From: Mesorhizobium sp. 131-2-1
GTDB lineage: Bacteria > Pseudomonadota > Alphaproteobacteria > Rhizobiales > Rhizobiaceae
Direction of reading: 5' to 3'
DNA: 64,000 nucleotides
Assembly (NCBI RefSeq): GCF_016756535.1
Contig: NZ_AP023247.1
Coordinates: forward strand, 2,480,501-2,544,500
Below are positions 16,294 through 24,015 of this stretch, one piece after another. Position 1 is the stretch's first letter. Every line of letters begins with the position of its first letter. The notes under the pieces were generated by a model, which worked only from the letters and a program-made list of their open reading frames with translations, was not told the origin of the DNA and ran no database searches. Position numbers and translations under genes: made by a program.

Positions 16294-18621
16294 ATGCCGA
16301 ACGAACGTGCCACGGTTGTGCAGACGCCGTTAGGCGCCGAGCTGTTGACATTCACCCATCTTGTCGGGCGCGATGAGATCAGCCGCTGCTTCGCCTATAC
16401 GGTTGGGTTCGTCAGCACCGACCACAATGTCGATCCGTTGAAGATGCTCGGCGGCCCCGTTTCAGTCGAAGGCGAATCCGATCCGAAACGCTGGTTCAGC
16501 GGCCTGGTGTCGGAGTTCCGGCTTACCCGCATCGAGGACCGGCTGGCCTACTATGAATCGGTCATCAGGCCTTGGCTCTGGTTCCTCGGCAACACCACCG
16601 ACTGCCGCATCTTCCAGAACATGACCGCCGTCGAAATCGTCGAGAAGATCTTCTCGAAATACGGTACGGCGAAATTCGAGAAGCGGCTGCAAGGGTCCTA
16701 TCCCTCGCGCGAATACTGCGTGCAGTATGACGAGAGCGACCTGGATTTCGTGCAGCGGCTGCTCGAGCACGAGGGCATCTTCTATTTCTTTGAGTACGAT
16801 GAGGGCAAACACACGCTCGTGCTCTGCGATGCGATGAGCAAGCTGAAGCCGGCACCTGGCTACGAAAAAGTCCTCTATCAGTTCGAGGGCCAGGGTTCGC
16901 GGCGTGATGTCGAATACATCACCGAATGGGTCCCGGGCAGCGAGGTGCGGCCCGGCGCCTATGCCCACACCGACTATGATTTCGAGAAGCCGGGCGCCGA
17001 CCTGATGGCCAAGTCCGCCCAGCCGTTCGGCCACAAGGAGGCCTCGGGCGAGAACTACCGGCATCGCGGCGCGCATCTCGACACCGGGCGAGGCGACAGT
17101 CTTGCCGGGATCCGGCGCGAGGAACTCCAGGCCTTGCACCAGCGTAGCGCGGCTGCCGGAACCGTGCGCGGCCTCCATTCCGGCTGCACTTTCAAGCTGG
17201 AAAGCTTTCCGCGCGACGACCAGAACCAGGAATATCTGGTGATCAGCGCCGAATACAGGCTGTTCGATCCAGGCTACAGAACCCAGAACGAGGCCCATGC
17301 CGAGAACTTCAAAATCGTGCTCGGCGTCGCGCCGACTTCCTTGCACTACCGTCCGCCGCGGATCACGCCGCGGCCGATCATGCGCGGGCCGCAGACGGCA
17401 ACGGTGGTCGGCCCTTCGGGCGAGGAGATCTTCACCGACAAATATGCACGGGTGAAGGTGCAGTTCCACTGGGACCGGCTGGGCAAGAAGAACGAAAACA
17501 GCTCCTGTTTTGTGCGTGTCTCGCAAACCTGGGCCGGCAGCGGCTGGGGCTTCATCCAGATCCCGCGCATCGGCCAGGAGGTCATCGTCGATTTTCTCGA
17601 CGGCGACCCCGACCTGCCGATCATCACCGGCCGGGTCTACAACGCCTCGCAGATGCCGCCTTACGGGCTGCCGGGCAACGCGACGCAATCGGGCTGGAAA
17701 TCTAACTCCTCGAAGGGCGGCGGTGGCTACAACGAGCTGATGTTCGAGGACAAGGCGGGCTCGGAGCTCGTCAATTTCCAGGCCCAGAAGGACCACAACC
17801 TGCTGATCAAGAATGATCGCAACAAGCTGGTGCAGCACGACCAGTCCGACCGCATCGACCACGACGCCAAGCACTCCGTCGGCCACAACCTCGACGAGGA
17901 CGTCGGCAACAACAAGACGGTCAAGGTCGGTGTCGACCAGACGACGAACATCGGTAGCAACGATACGGAGACTGTGGGCAAGGACCGCTCGCTGACGGTG
18001 ATGGCCAACGAGACCATCCATGTCGTGTCGAATTCGACGGAGAATATCGACGCCAACCATTCGCAGACGGTTGGGATCGTTCAGACGGTGACCGTGGGTG
18101 CAGCGCGCATCGATACGGTGGGGGCGGCTGAGACGAGAAGCGTCGGAGCGGTGCAGACGAACACGATCGGGGCGTCGAGGAGCATGACCGTCGGAGCGGC
18201 GCAGAGCCACGATATCGGTGCCTCGGATAGCTGGAACATTGCGGCTGCGCAGAGCGTCCAGATAGGCGCCGGCCAGACAATTAAGATCGCGAAGGATCAG
18301 GGAACAGACATCGGGGCTGGGCGCTCTGCCAAGATTGCCAAGGATGACGCGACCGAGGTTGGGGGCTCCCGGGCGCTCAAGATTGCCAAAGGCAGTGCGG
18401 TTGAGGTGGGCGAGGATGGGCTTATCAAAATCGGCAAGGATTTGCTGATCGAGGCAGGCGACTCGATCGTGATCAAATGTGGCTCGGCGGCGATCTCGAT
18501 GAAGAAGGATGGCACGATTTCGATCGAGGGCAAGGACATTTCGGTGAACGCGTCGGGCAAGATCAACGCCAAGGCATCGAGTGACATCACAATGAAGGGC
18601 TCGGAAATAAAACAGAACTGA
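16294..18621 (+). CDS. vgrG: VgrG spike protein with long octapeptide beta-helix
   Basis: A 775-residue VgrG/TssI. The ATG at 16294 follows GGAGGGG (16279-16285) with 8-base spacing; the frame also extends upstream to a GTG at 16198 without a good ribosome site. The N-terminal gp27-like part (FTHLVGRDEISRCFAYTV) is followed by the gp5 OB-fold with VKVQFHWDRLG, GWGFIQIPRIGQEV and GDPDLPIITGRVYN. Then comes an Asn/Asp/His-rich stalk and sixteen consecutive octads of [VI][GA]xxxxxx type (residues 593-720). No catalytic domain follows; it ends in ...GSEIKQN. It would tip the Hcp tube. The next gene, DUF6484, is 9 bases downstream. Confidence 0.95.
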   Translation: MPNERATVVQTPLGAELLTFTHLVGRDEISRCFAYTVGFVSTDHNVDPLKMLGGPVSVEGESDPKRWFSGLVSEFRLTRIEDRLAYYESVIRPWLWFLGNTTDCRIFQNMTAVEIVEKIFSKYGTAKFEKRLQGSYPSREYCVQYDESDLDFVQRLLEHEGIFYFFEYDEGKHTLVLCDAMSKLKPAPGYEKVLYQFEGQGSRRDVEYITEWVPGSEVRPGAYAHTDYDFEKPGADLMAKSAQPFGHKEASGENYRHRGAHLDTGRGDSLAGIRREELQALHQRSAAAGTVRGLHSGCTFKLESFPRDDQNQEYLVISAEYRLFDPGYRTQNEAHAENFKIVLGVAPTSLHYRPPRITPRPIMRGPQTATVVGPSGEEIFTDKYARVKVQFHWDRLGKKNENSSCFVRVSQTWAGSGWGFIQIPRIGQEVIVDFLDGDPDLPIITGRVYNASQMPPYGLPGNATQSGWKSNSSKGGGGYNELMFEDKAGSELVNFQAQKDHNLLIKNDRNKLVQHDQSDRIDHDAKHSVGHNLDEDVGNNKTVKVGVDQTTNIGSNDTETVGKDRSLTVMANETIHVVSNSTENIDANHSQTVGIVQTVTVGAARIDTVGAAETRSVGAVQTNTIGASRSMTVGAAQSHDIGASDSWNIAAAQSVQIGAGQTIKIAKDQGTDIGAGRSAKIAKDDATEVGGSRALKIAKGSAVEVGEDGLIKIGKDLLIEAGDSIVIKCGSAAISMKKDGTISIEGKDISVNASGKINAKASSDITMKGSEIKQN

Positions 18622-18630
18622 GGACGTGCG

Positions 18631-19056
18631 ATGACGACTACAAAAGAGCGCATTGAAGGAGTTGTGATTGGCATATTCTTGGGCTTCGGCAAGGATGCCC
18701 CGCTTGTTGTCTTTCCCGGAAATCTGCAGGAGACAGCAATCCCGGCGCGTAGCCTTGCCGAACTTACGTCGGACATGATCGGTTCCGAGGTTGCTTTGCT
18801 ATTTCAGGACGGCGATCCTGGTCGGCCGCTCATCGTCGGACGGATCGTCGAGCCGGCACGTCGCGGTTCGACACCGCAAACGGTTCGCGACGGAGAACAG
18901 GTACGGATCACCAGCGACGAGCGCATCGAGCTTCGTTGCGGGAAGGCGACGATTATCATGGAAAAGGACGGCCACATCACAATTCGCGGCACTTATCTCA
19001 CAAGCCACGCCAGTGCCGCCAATCGCATTCGCGGTGGTTCGATCAACCTCAATTGA
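18631..19056 (+). CDS. DUF6484 domain protein (VgrG-linked)
   Basis: A 141-residue protein without signal peptide. It begins with GVVIGIFLGFGKDAPLVVFPG and contains VALLFQDGDPGRPLIVGRI, the core pattern I associate with DUF6484. The pattern resembles a small beta-rich OB-like module. DUF6484 genes typically lie beside vgrG with DUF2169, DUF4150 and TIGR02270 genes, and all four types occur here, so a part in loading effectors on the spike is likely but unproven. It is coupled to the next gene by a TGATG overlap. Base composition falls from about this gene onward. Confidence 0.7.
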   Translation: MTTTKERIEGVVIGIFLGFGKDAPLVVFPGNLQETAIPARSLAELTSDMIGSEVALLFQDGDPGRPLIVGRIVEPARRGSTPQTVRDGEQVRITSDERIELRCGKATIIMEKDGHITIRGTYLTSHASAANRIRGGSINLN

Positions 19057-19391
19057 TGCCCGCCCCCGTCATCCATGAAATAGTCCGACAGCATGCCGAA
19101 ATGGCGGCTTTCCTGTGGACGGTTTACGATCACCACCTTTTGCATCCGGATGCAAACCCGGACATGGACGTGGAGCGGCTCGCTCGCCTCGTAGAACGGC
19201 TTGAGGCGCATCTTGACGGGTTGCGCATAGCTGGTGATCAAGGTCGGAAGATTGCAATGGAACGTTACGCCGAGTTCCCCGAGGCGGGAGAGTTGTTCGT
19301 TGTACGGATGCTTTCCGTGAAAGAGGCACCTCGCATTGTGGACCTCGATTTGGAAAAGACGCGGGCCTACCTAGCGTCGGAATTGCGTTGA
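19056..19391 (+). CDS. truncated TIGR02270-like T6SS accessory protein (N-terminal part only)
   Basis: A 111-residue protein that starts inside the DUF6484 stop (TGATG). It contains the head of the TIGR02270 family: HAEMAAFLW, then LARLVERLEAHLDGLRIAG, then EAGELFVVRMLS. Full-length members are, as I recall, several hundred residues with HEAT-like repeats. Here the protein ends soon after the conserved head, at ...AYLASELR and TGA. The next 60 bases hold only a 20-codon frame (19391-19453, again with TGATG overlap) before the convergent gene. It is either a natural short form or a remnant whose 3' part was replaced by the low-G+C effector block. Confidence 0.65.
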   Translation: MPAPVIHEIVRQHAEMAAFLWTVYDHHLLHPDANPDMDVERLARLVERLEAHLDGLRIAGDQGRKIAMERYAEFPEAGELFVVRMLSVKEAPRIVDLDLEKTRAYLASELR

Positions 19392-19449
19392 TGCCGGCGC
19401 TAAACGCCAGGATTTTGCCGATATATCACCGTGCGGCTTGGCCGATCGC

Positions 19450-20313
19450 TTAGAAAACCTCCATGACCCGCCAAACAGCTCCGTCATAGAGCACAACGCG
19501 CGCATCCTCAGCTGCAAGAAGGTACTTATCGTTTGCTCTTATCCGGAAAGGGGCGAAGCCTTTCTGGAACTCAGACACCGTTGTTCCATCAAGAGCGAAC
19601 AAGCCATACCCGGGAGAGGCTAGGACGAAGCGTCCACGGTAGACGCAGGAGCCGTGAATATCGACTTCCTGCGCTAAGGTTCCCTCAAAACCGGCGGTTA
19701 TCGATCCGACATAGATCGATCCTGCATTTCCCGCGACAACGACTTGGCCACCAGCGTTATGGGTCACCGTGTGCAGGTTTCGATTCGTGGATAGATCGAT
19801 TTGTGTCCAACCGCGTCCGTTATAATGCGCAAAAACGCCGCCTGCGCCGCACACGTAGATATCGTCGTGCGAGAGCGCCGTCACGTCGTGGAGATTGTGA
19901 TCCTCAGGGTATTTCAGGTCGACCCAGGCATCGCCATCTTGGCGGAAGACACGGCCGTGGGATCCTACTGTGGCTATCAGGCTATCGAGTGGTCCGCATA
20001 TCTTGGTTAGAGGGTATTGTGAGAGCTTAGTCTGTGTCGTTTCTCCATTTCGAGTACTCCAAACCACCCCGTCCGCGGCGATGGATACGATCGTACCATC
20101 CGTGGCGACTGTGAAGTCTACCAACCAAGTATCAAGTGAAACGGAGATCGTCCCCTCTCGGGTCGGAAAATCTGGGTAGAAGAAGATTCGAGAGATGTAG
20201 AAAGTGCGTTCCTCATTCGTCGTTACGATGAGAACAAAAGCATCCGCCGCTCCCCTTCCCTCCACCTTCAGACAACTGATGTACTCTCCCGGATTTGTCA
20301 GCGATTGAGCCAT
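19450..20313 (-). CDS. beta-propeller-like protein, candidate immunity protein
   Basis: A 287-residue protein without signal peptide, rich in short beta-strand repeats of the type GTIVSIAADGVVWSTRNG, SLIATVGSHGRVFRQDG, DIYVCGAGGVFAHYNG and QVVVAGNAGSIYVG. These suggest a 6-7-bladed propeller. I do not recognise a named family. It is the last gene of the leftward core operon, 12 bases after the DUF4150 PAAR-like toxin candidate, and shares its lower G+C content. Position immediately 3' of a putative effector and cytosolic location fit an immunity or chaperone role, which is inference from context only. Confidence 0.65.
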   Translation of the reverse strand: MAQSLTNPGEYISCLKVEGRGAADAFVLIVTTNEERTFYISRIFFYPDFPTREGTISVSLDTWLVDFTVATDGTIVSIAADGVVWSTRNGETTQTKLSQYPLTKICGPLDSLIATVGSHGRVFRQDGDAWVDLKYPEDHNLHDVTALSHDDIYVCGAGGVFAHYNGRGWTQIDLSTNRNLHTVTHNAGGQVVVAGNAGSIYVGSITAGFEGTLAQEVDIHGSCVYRGRFVLASPGYGLFALDGTTVSEFQKGFAPFRIRANDKYLLAAEDARVVLYDGAVWRVMEVF

Positions 20314-20325
20314 GACAGGTTGCTC

Positions 20326-21348
20326 CTATGAGAAGGTTGTTACGGTACCCGGCAGCCGGACTCCGCTCGGAGGTGCCGGGAAATCGGTGCTGGGTTGAGG
20401 CATGCGGCACTCGGTATCGCGCATGTCTTTCTTGTTCTTTCCTGTTACCCACTCAAAATAGTTCTCGACAACCTGCTTTAGGCAATCTAGCGCTGCCTTG
20501 ACCTTGGCATTGTGCTTCTTGTCACCGGGCTTCGGTTGGAGATTTTCATGGTTTGCCTTGATGCTCTCCATTTCGGTATCGATAACCTTGCCAAGCGTTG
20601 GCTGCGTATCTGATGCCTTCAACTCGGCCACCAGAGCAAACTGGGCCGTCGTTTTCTTGCCGTGCGTGCTATTCGGATTCGCATGACCTGGACCTTGCAT
20701 GCAAATGCACGGTGCGCCCTTACTGCTATACTTTTCAAAACCTTTGATTGAAGTATCTGCTGAACGATTGTTCTGAAAAAAGGCGTTCATGCACATATGC
20801 TCAGACTGCAACTGCTGCCCGTTGTGGCTCATGGTGCCGCACGGGTTATCCTCGTGCTTGTGTAGGTGGATGTTCAGATCGTTCAGGACCTGCTCACAGT
20901 TGTATCTTCCGGATTTGAGTGTTGCCACGTGTGGCCATGTAACCGTGTTTCCCTGCGGGGAAGCATGATTGTTCGTAGCCAGATCAGTATGCCTAATAAC
21001 CGGCTCGCCATCGAATTTCACGTTATTTGACCAAGAATTAAAGTATCCCTTGCCGGTATTTTTCGAAGTTATTATCCCTTTCTTTGCGGCGCACCCAGCC
21101 TCTGTTCCAGATGTTTTGGACAAATCAGACTTGTTCTTAATGTTTACGGTCTCGCCGCCAATTTTAACCGTTCCAGTTCCGTTCTCGCTGTCGGAAGCAA
21201 ATCCGAAACTTGGGTAGGGGACAGGCACGCCGGGGGGGGTGGCAGGATTTTCTGGAGGGGTGAAGCAGGTATCCGGGAAAGCGGCGATCGTTCGGGCGTT
21301 CACCGACTTGCCAGAAATCTCGAGCCCGTTGGCGAATACGTTCGACAT
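20326..21348 (-). CDS. DUF4150 PAAR-like protein with C-terminal Cys/His-rich toxin candidate domain
   Basis: A 340-residue protein. The start MSNVFANG, typical of DUF4150, is at 21348 and overlaps the upstream stop as TGATG; a longer reading to 21384 is unlikely. Residues 1 to about 135 are the DUF4150 PAAR-like tip (PDTCFTPP, PVPYPSFG, NKSDLSKTSGTEAGC). Residues about 150-340 form an extension rich in Cys and His: HLHKH, C170, EHMC (His184, Cys186), APCIC (214, 216), GPGH (222) and THG (228-230). The pattern resembles metal-binding HNH-like polymorphic toxins, but the exact family is uncertain. Local G+C is low (28/60 at 21061-21120). This is a candidate T6SS effector, with the downstream propeller gene as possible immunity. 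Confidence 0.78.
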   Translation of the reverse strand: MSNVFANGLEISGKSVNARTIAAFPDTCFTPPENPATPPGVPVPYPSFGFASDSENGTGTVKIGGETVNIKNKSDLSKTSGTEAGCAAKKGIITSKNTGKGYFNSWSNNVKFDGEPVIRHTDLATNNHASPQGNTVTWPHVATLKSGRYNCEQVLNDLNIHLHKHEDNPCGTMSHNGQQLQSEHMCMNAFFQNNRSADTSIKGFEKYSSKGAPCICMQGPGHANPNSTHGKKTTAQFALVAELKASDTQPTLGKVIDTEMESIKANHENLQPKPGDKKHNAKVKAALDCLKQVVENYFEWVTGKNKKDMRDTECRMPQPSTDFPAPPSGVRLPGTVTTFS

Positions 21349-22370
21349 CACGCCGCCCTCGCAGCCATTACGGCTGCGCCGCATGCGCCGGCATCGTTGG
21401 ATGCCTCAATCAGGACTGGATTTCCGGCAGCATAACCTTTGTTCGCTGCAGTGAATGCCATTCCAATCATCAATGGTACGACCGCAGCGCCGACATTGCC
21501 GAGTGACTCCGCCGGTGACCAGATATCTTGGAATTCGTGCCGCCCGCGCACTAGGCGCAGGCTCGCCAACGCGCTCTGTTTGAACCAGTACTGCTCACCG
21601 ATCAGATCGGAAATCCGATAGCCAAGTCGATTCATTTCGATGCCAGTTTCGTCTAACGCCATTTGGTACGCGGTGGTCATGCCGTCCCCGCGCAACGGCA
21701 GATCCTCAGCGTTGTAGATTGATGACGGATCCTTCGCGAGCCCGAGCCCGAAGAGATGGAAGCCGGGTGCCGTGGCGCGGCGGCAAAGAACGGCTCCTGC
21801 CGCCTCTCCTGGGATGAATCCGTTCGGATTGTCGGGCGTCAGAAGGCGGTCGTCTCCGAGATAGTTCGCGACCGCGCCTGCTGTCAGATAACTGTCGACA
21901 CCAGCGATCATCACATAGGGCACCGTGTCCGATGAAAGGAGCTTGCGAGCATGGCTGAGCGCGACATGCCCGGAAGGCCGGCCATGCGCCACGATGCGTG
22001 CGCGTCCATATGGCTCAACTTCGGCAATTTCGGCGATGCGGCGAAGCAGGCTCGACGCATCGCTGACCGGGCGGCCGGGACGATCTTCCTCAGCCAGACA
22101 CAAGATCAGCGCTGTCCGGCCTCGCGCCTCGGGAACCTTCTCGAAGGCTTCGCAGATTGCACCGGCGACGAGGTGGGCGACGCGCCTTTCGCCGATCCAA
22201 TTGCGCGGCAACGGGATCGGCGCGCCGATCAGCCAATCGCCGTTGGGGCCAATGAATCGGGTTTCTTGAAAGCCGTCGAGCCGGGCGCGCATCGCAGCGC
22301 AGGACGATGGAGCGTTTAGGCCGACGGCTGTGACCATGCCTACGGACTGGATGTCGATCGAAGCGGTCAA
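21348..22370 (-). CDS. T6SS-linked ketoacyl-synthase-like protein lacking catalytic residues
   Basis: A 340-residue thiolase-fold protein related to beta-ketoacyl-ACP synthases: N-terminal strand IDIQSVGMVTAVG, PYVMIAGVDSYL corresponding to the FabF VMVAGGAEA segment, and GFIPGEAAGAVL. By my by-eye alignment the nucleophile Cys position reads Arg within GRPSGH, the HGT motif is replaced by GEQYW, and the second His motif reads SLGNVGAA. It is therefore probably non-catalytic. The frame begins with TTG at 22370, overlapping the DUF2169 stop as TTGA, and ends overlapping the DUF4150 start. Such proteins recur beside DUF2169 and DUF4150 genes in T6SS loci. A scaffold role in effector loading is inferred. 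Confidence 0.8.
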   Translation of the reverse strand: MTASIDIQSVGMVTAVGLNAPSSCAAMRARLDGFQETRFIGPNGDWLIGAPIPLPRNWIGERRVAHLVAGAICEAFEKVPEARGRTALILCLAEEDRPGRPVSDASSLLRRIAEIAEVEPYGRARIVAHGRPSGHVALSHARKLLSSDTVPYVMIAGVDSYLTAGAVANYLGDDRLLTPDNPNGFIPGEAAGAVLCRRATAPGFHLFGLGLAKDPSSIYNAEDLPLRGDGMTTAYQMALDETGIEMNRLGYRISDLIGEQYWFKQSALASLRLVRGRHEFQDIWSPAESLGNVGAAVVPLMIGMAFTAANKGYAAGNPVLIEASNDAGACGAAVMAARAA

Positions 22371-23470
22371 GCCTCTTCCTCCGTCGCTAGGTTAGTCGCG
22401 GCCGTGACGCGCATGTAAGCTCGGCCGGCGGCGCGCGCGCGCAGCATGGATTCGGTTGGCGGCCCTATCCAACATTCGGTAAAATCGAGGATTGTGCGCC
22501 GGACGCGTTGCCAGGCCCGCCAGACCAGCAAAAAGCGACGGTTCTCTGGATCGAACAAAACGGTGTCGGGAGATATGCTTCCGTCAAACACTCTGTCCCG
22601 CTCCTTGAACAGGGTTAGCGGTAACGCTGTCTGTGGCAGGCGAAAGCTCACTCGTCCCTCTGGCGTTAGATTGACGAGTTGCACTTCCTCACCGCCCCGA
22701 GGATGGTCAATCTGCTGGTCGGGTGGCGCCATCTGGAAATAGCGTTCATCGAAGTCGGGCGGCAGGAACGGGAATATGTTCTTCGTCCAATTTTCGTCGT
22801 AGCTGCCGCCAAACTCGATGCGGCCCGGCCAACTGCGGCCCATCGGACCAAAGCTCATCGGCTTGTAGTCGCCGAACGGCGTCCGGATTTCTTCGCCGAC
22901 AGCCTGAGTATTCGGCAACCGCAGGCCGGGTATGAGCCGCTGGTTCCTGGTCCGCGACCAGCCGGTACCAACGGGATTGTATTTGTAGCTGGCAGGAAGC
23001 TTGTCCTCAGGGTCCAGCCGGTCGACGCCACCCCAGGCAACGTCATAGGAGACGGGCAGTTTCAGGAAGGGCTGCGGCGACGTGGCGGCAAAGACCGGGC
23101 CGATGGCACGCCACTCGCGGTGGCCGATGACCTCAAAGAGCTTCGACCAATTGCCCACTTTGATGCCGACCGGCACGCGCTCCGCTGGACGCCCACCTGG
23201 TGCGTAGGCAAAGCCGTTGGCAATCACGTCGCAGCGCGGCTTGCGGAAAGCGAAGTCCGTTTCCCACAGAGTAGCCGAATAGCCGGGCGCGCCGGTGTAC
23301 GTGTCGGCCATGACTAGCGGCACTTGTTCCGCCGATTTCTGCACCGGGCCGCCCGGCGTCATGGGGAAATCGAACGTTCCTTTGACCACCACGACCAACC
23401 ACTCATGGCCGGCCTTGTCCATGCCCATGGTGAACTGGTGCGGATAGCCCATCTGGTTCCAGATCTGCAT
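22367..23470 (-). CDS. DUF2169 domain protein (T6SS effector adaptor)
   Basis: A 367-residue protein. ATG at 23470 overlaps the tagF stop as TGATG; the frame extends further upstream only through tagF. The N-terminus carries DUF2169 features: WLVVVVKGTFDFP, DTYTGAPGYSATLWETDFAFRKPRCDV, then LPVSYDVAWGG and NPVGTGW. Known DUF2169 proteins act as chaperones or adaptors that load PAAR-domain effectors onto VgrG. It lies two genes before the DUF4150 toxin candidate in one tightly overlapping series, so that effector is its likely client. Confidence 0.88.
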   Translation of the reverse strand: MQIWNQMGYPHQFTMGMDKAGHEWLVVVVKGTFDFPMTPGGPVQKSAEQVPLVMADTYTGAPGYSATLWETDFAFRKPRCDVIANGFAYAPGGRPAERVPVGIKVGNWSKLFEVIGHREWRAIGPVFAATSPQPFLKLPVSYDVAWGGVDRLDPEDKLPASYKYNPVGTGWSRTRNQRLIPGLRLPNTQAVGEEIRTPFGDYKPMSFGPMGRSWPGRIEFGGSYDENWTKNIFPFLPPDFDERYFQMAPPDQQIDHPRGGEEVQLVNLTPEGRVSFRLPQTALPLTLFKERDRVFDGSISPDTVLFDPENRRFLLVWRAWQRVRRTILDFTECWIGPPTESMLRARAAGRAYMRVTAATNLATEEEA

Positions 23471-24015
23471 CAGCTGGTCTCCCAGGTGGCGGCGAAGATC
23501 TGCTCCAGCGTCTTTCCCGGTTCCTTCGCATCGACATCGAAAATGTCCGTGCGCGACGTCCACATCACCATTTCGTCGATGACATCGCCGTCGTCCGCTT
23601 CGACACCCGGCGCAGGCAGGGACGCCAACACCGTATCGAGCACATCGGGTGTCAGCTCGCCCCGTTGCGCGGCGAAGGCTGCCTCTTCGATGTCGTCGAA
23701 CCAGGCGTCGGCGTAAGCGAGCTTGAGCGGCGCCTCGGTCAGCTGTGCCACGATGCTCAAGGGGAACCGCCGGCCGACCCGATCGGCGCTCTGCAGCACA
23801 ATTCCCGCCGAGGCGCCGAAGGAAGCCGGTCCCGCCAGAAAGCGCAGCGCCGTGCTCCGCGGCCATGTCTCAAGCCCAAACAGCGGCACGATGTGTTGCG
23901 CCAGCCAGCGGTCCCACACGCGCACGAAATCTCCCGTCAGCCGCCGCGACACGAAGTCGCCGGTGGCGGGCATCTTGCCATAGAAGCCGGGCACGTTCAG
24001 ATCTGCGGCGGACAT
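23470..24015 (-). CDS. tagF: TagF, T6SS post-translational regulator
   Basis: A 181-residue protein starting MSAADLNVPGFYGKMPATGDFV, which matches the TagF/ImpM N-terminus. It also contains LAGPASFGASAGIVLQSADRVGRRFPL and ends ...IFAATWET. The ATG at 24015 overlaps the end of tssM copy 2 by 19 bases. TagF represses T6SS assembly, in Pseudomonas independently of phosphorylation and in Agrobacterium by binding Fha. In Agrobacterium it is fused to PppA; here the two are separate and in different operons. Confidence 0.9.
   Translation of the reverse strand: MSAADLNVPGFYGKMPATGDFVSRRLTGDFVRVWDRWLAQHIVPLFGLETWPRSTALRFLAGPASFGASAGIVLQSADRVGRRFPLSIVAQLTEAPLKLAYADAWFDDIEEAAFAAQRGELTPDVLDTVLASLPAPGVEADDGDVIDEMVMWTSRTDIFDVDAKEPGKTLEQIFAATWETS

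Noticed and set aside
16462..18210. 582-codon minus-strand frame
   Set aside because: It is a complement-frame shadow of vgrG; the plus-strand VgrG has conserved domains throughout.
19391..19453. 20-codon frame after the truncated TIGR02270-like gene
   Set aside because: It overlaps the previous stop as TGATG, but it is too short and unsupported to call a gene; mentioned only in the context of truncation.
21348..22370. FabF/FabB enzyme of fatty-acid synthesis
   Set aside because: Catalytic residues appear to be missing and the gene is embedded in a T6SS effector-loading block.
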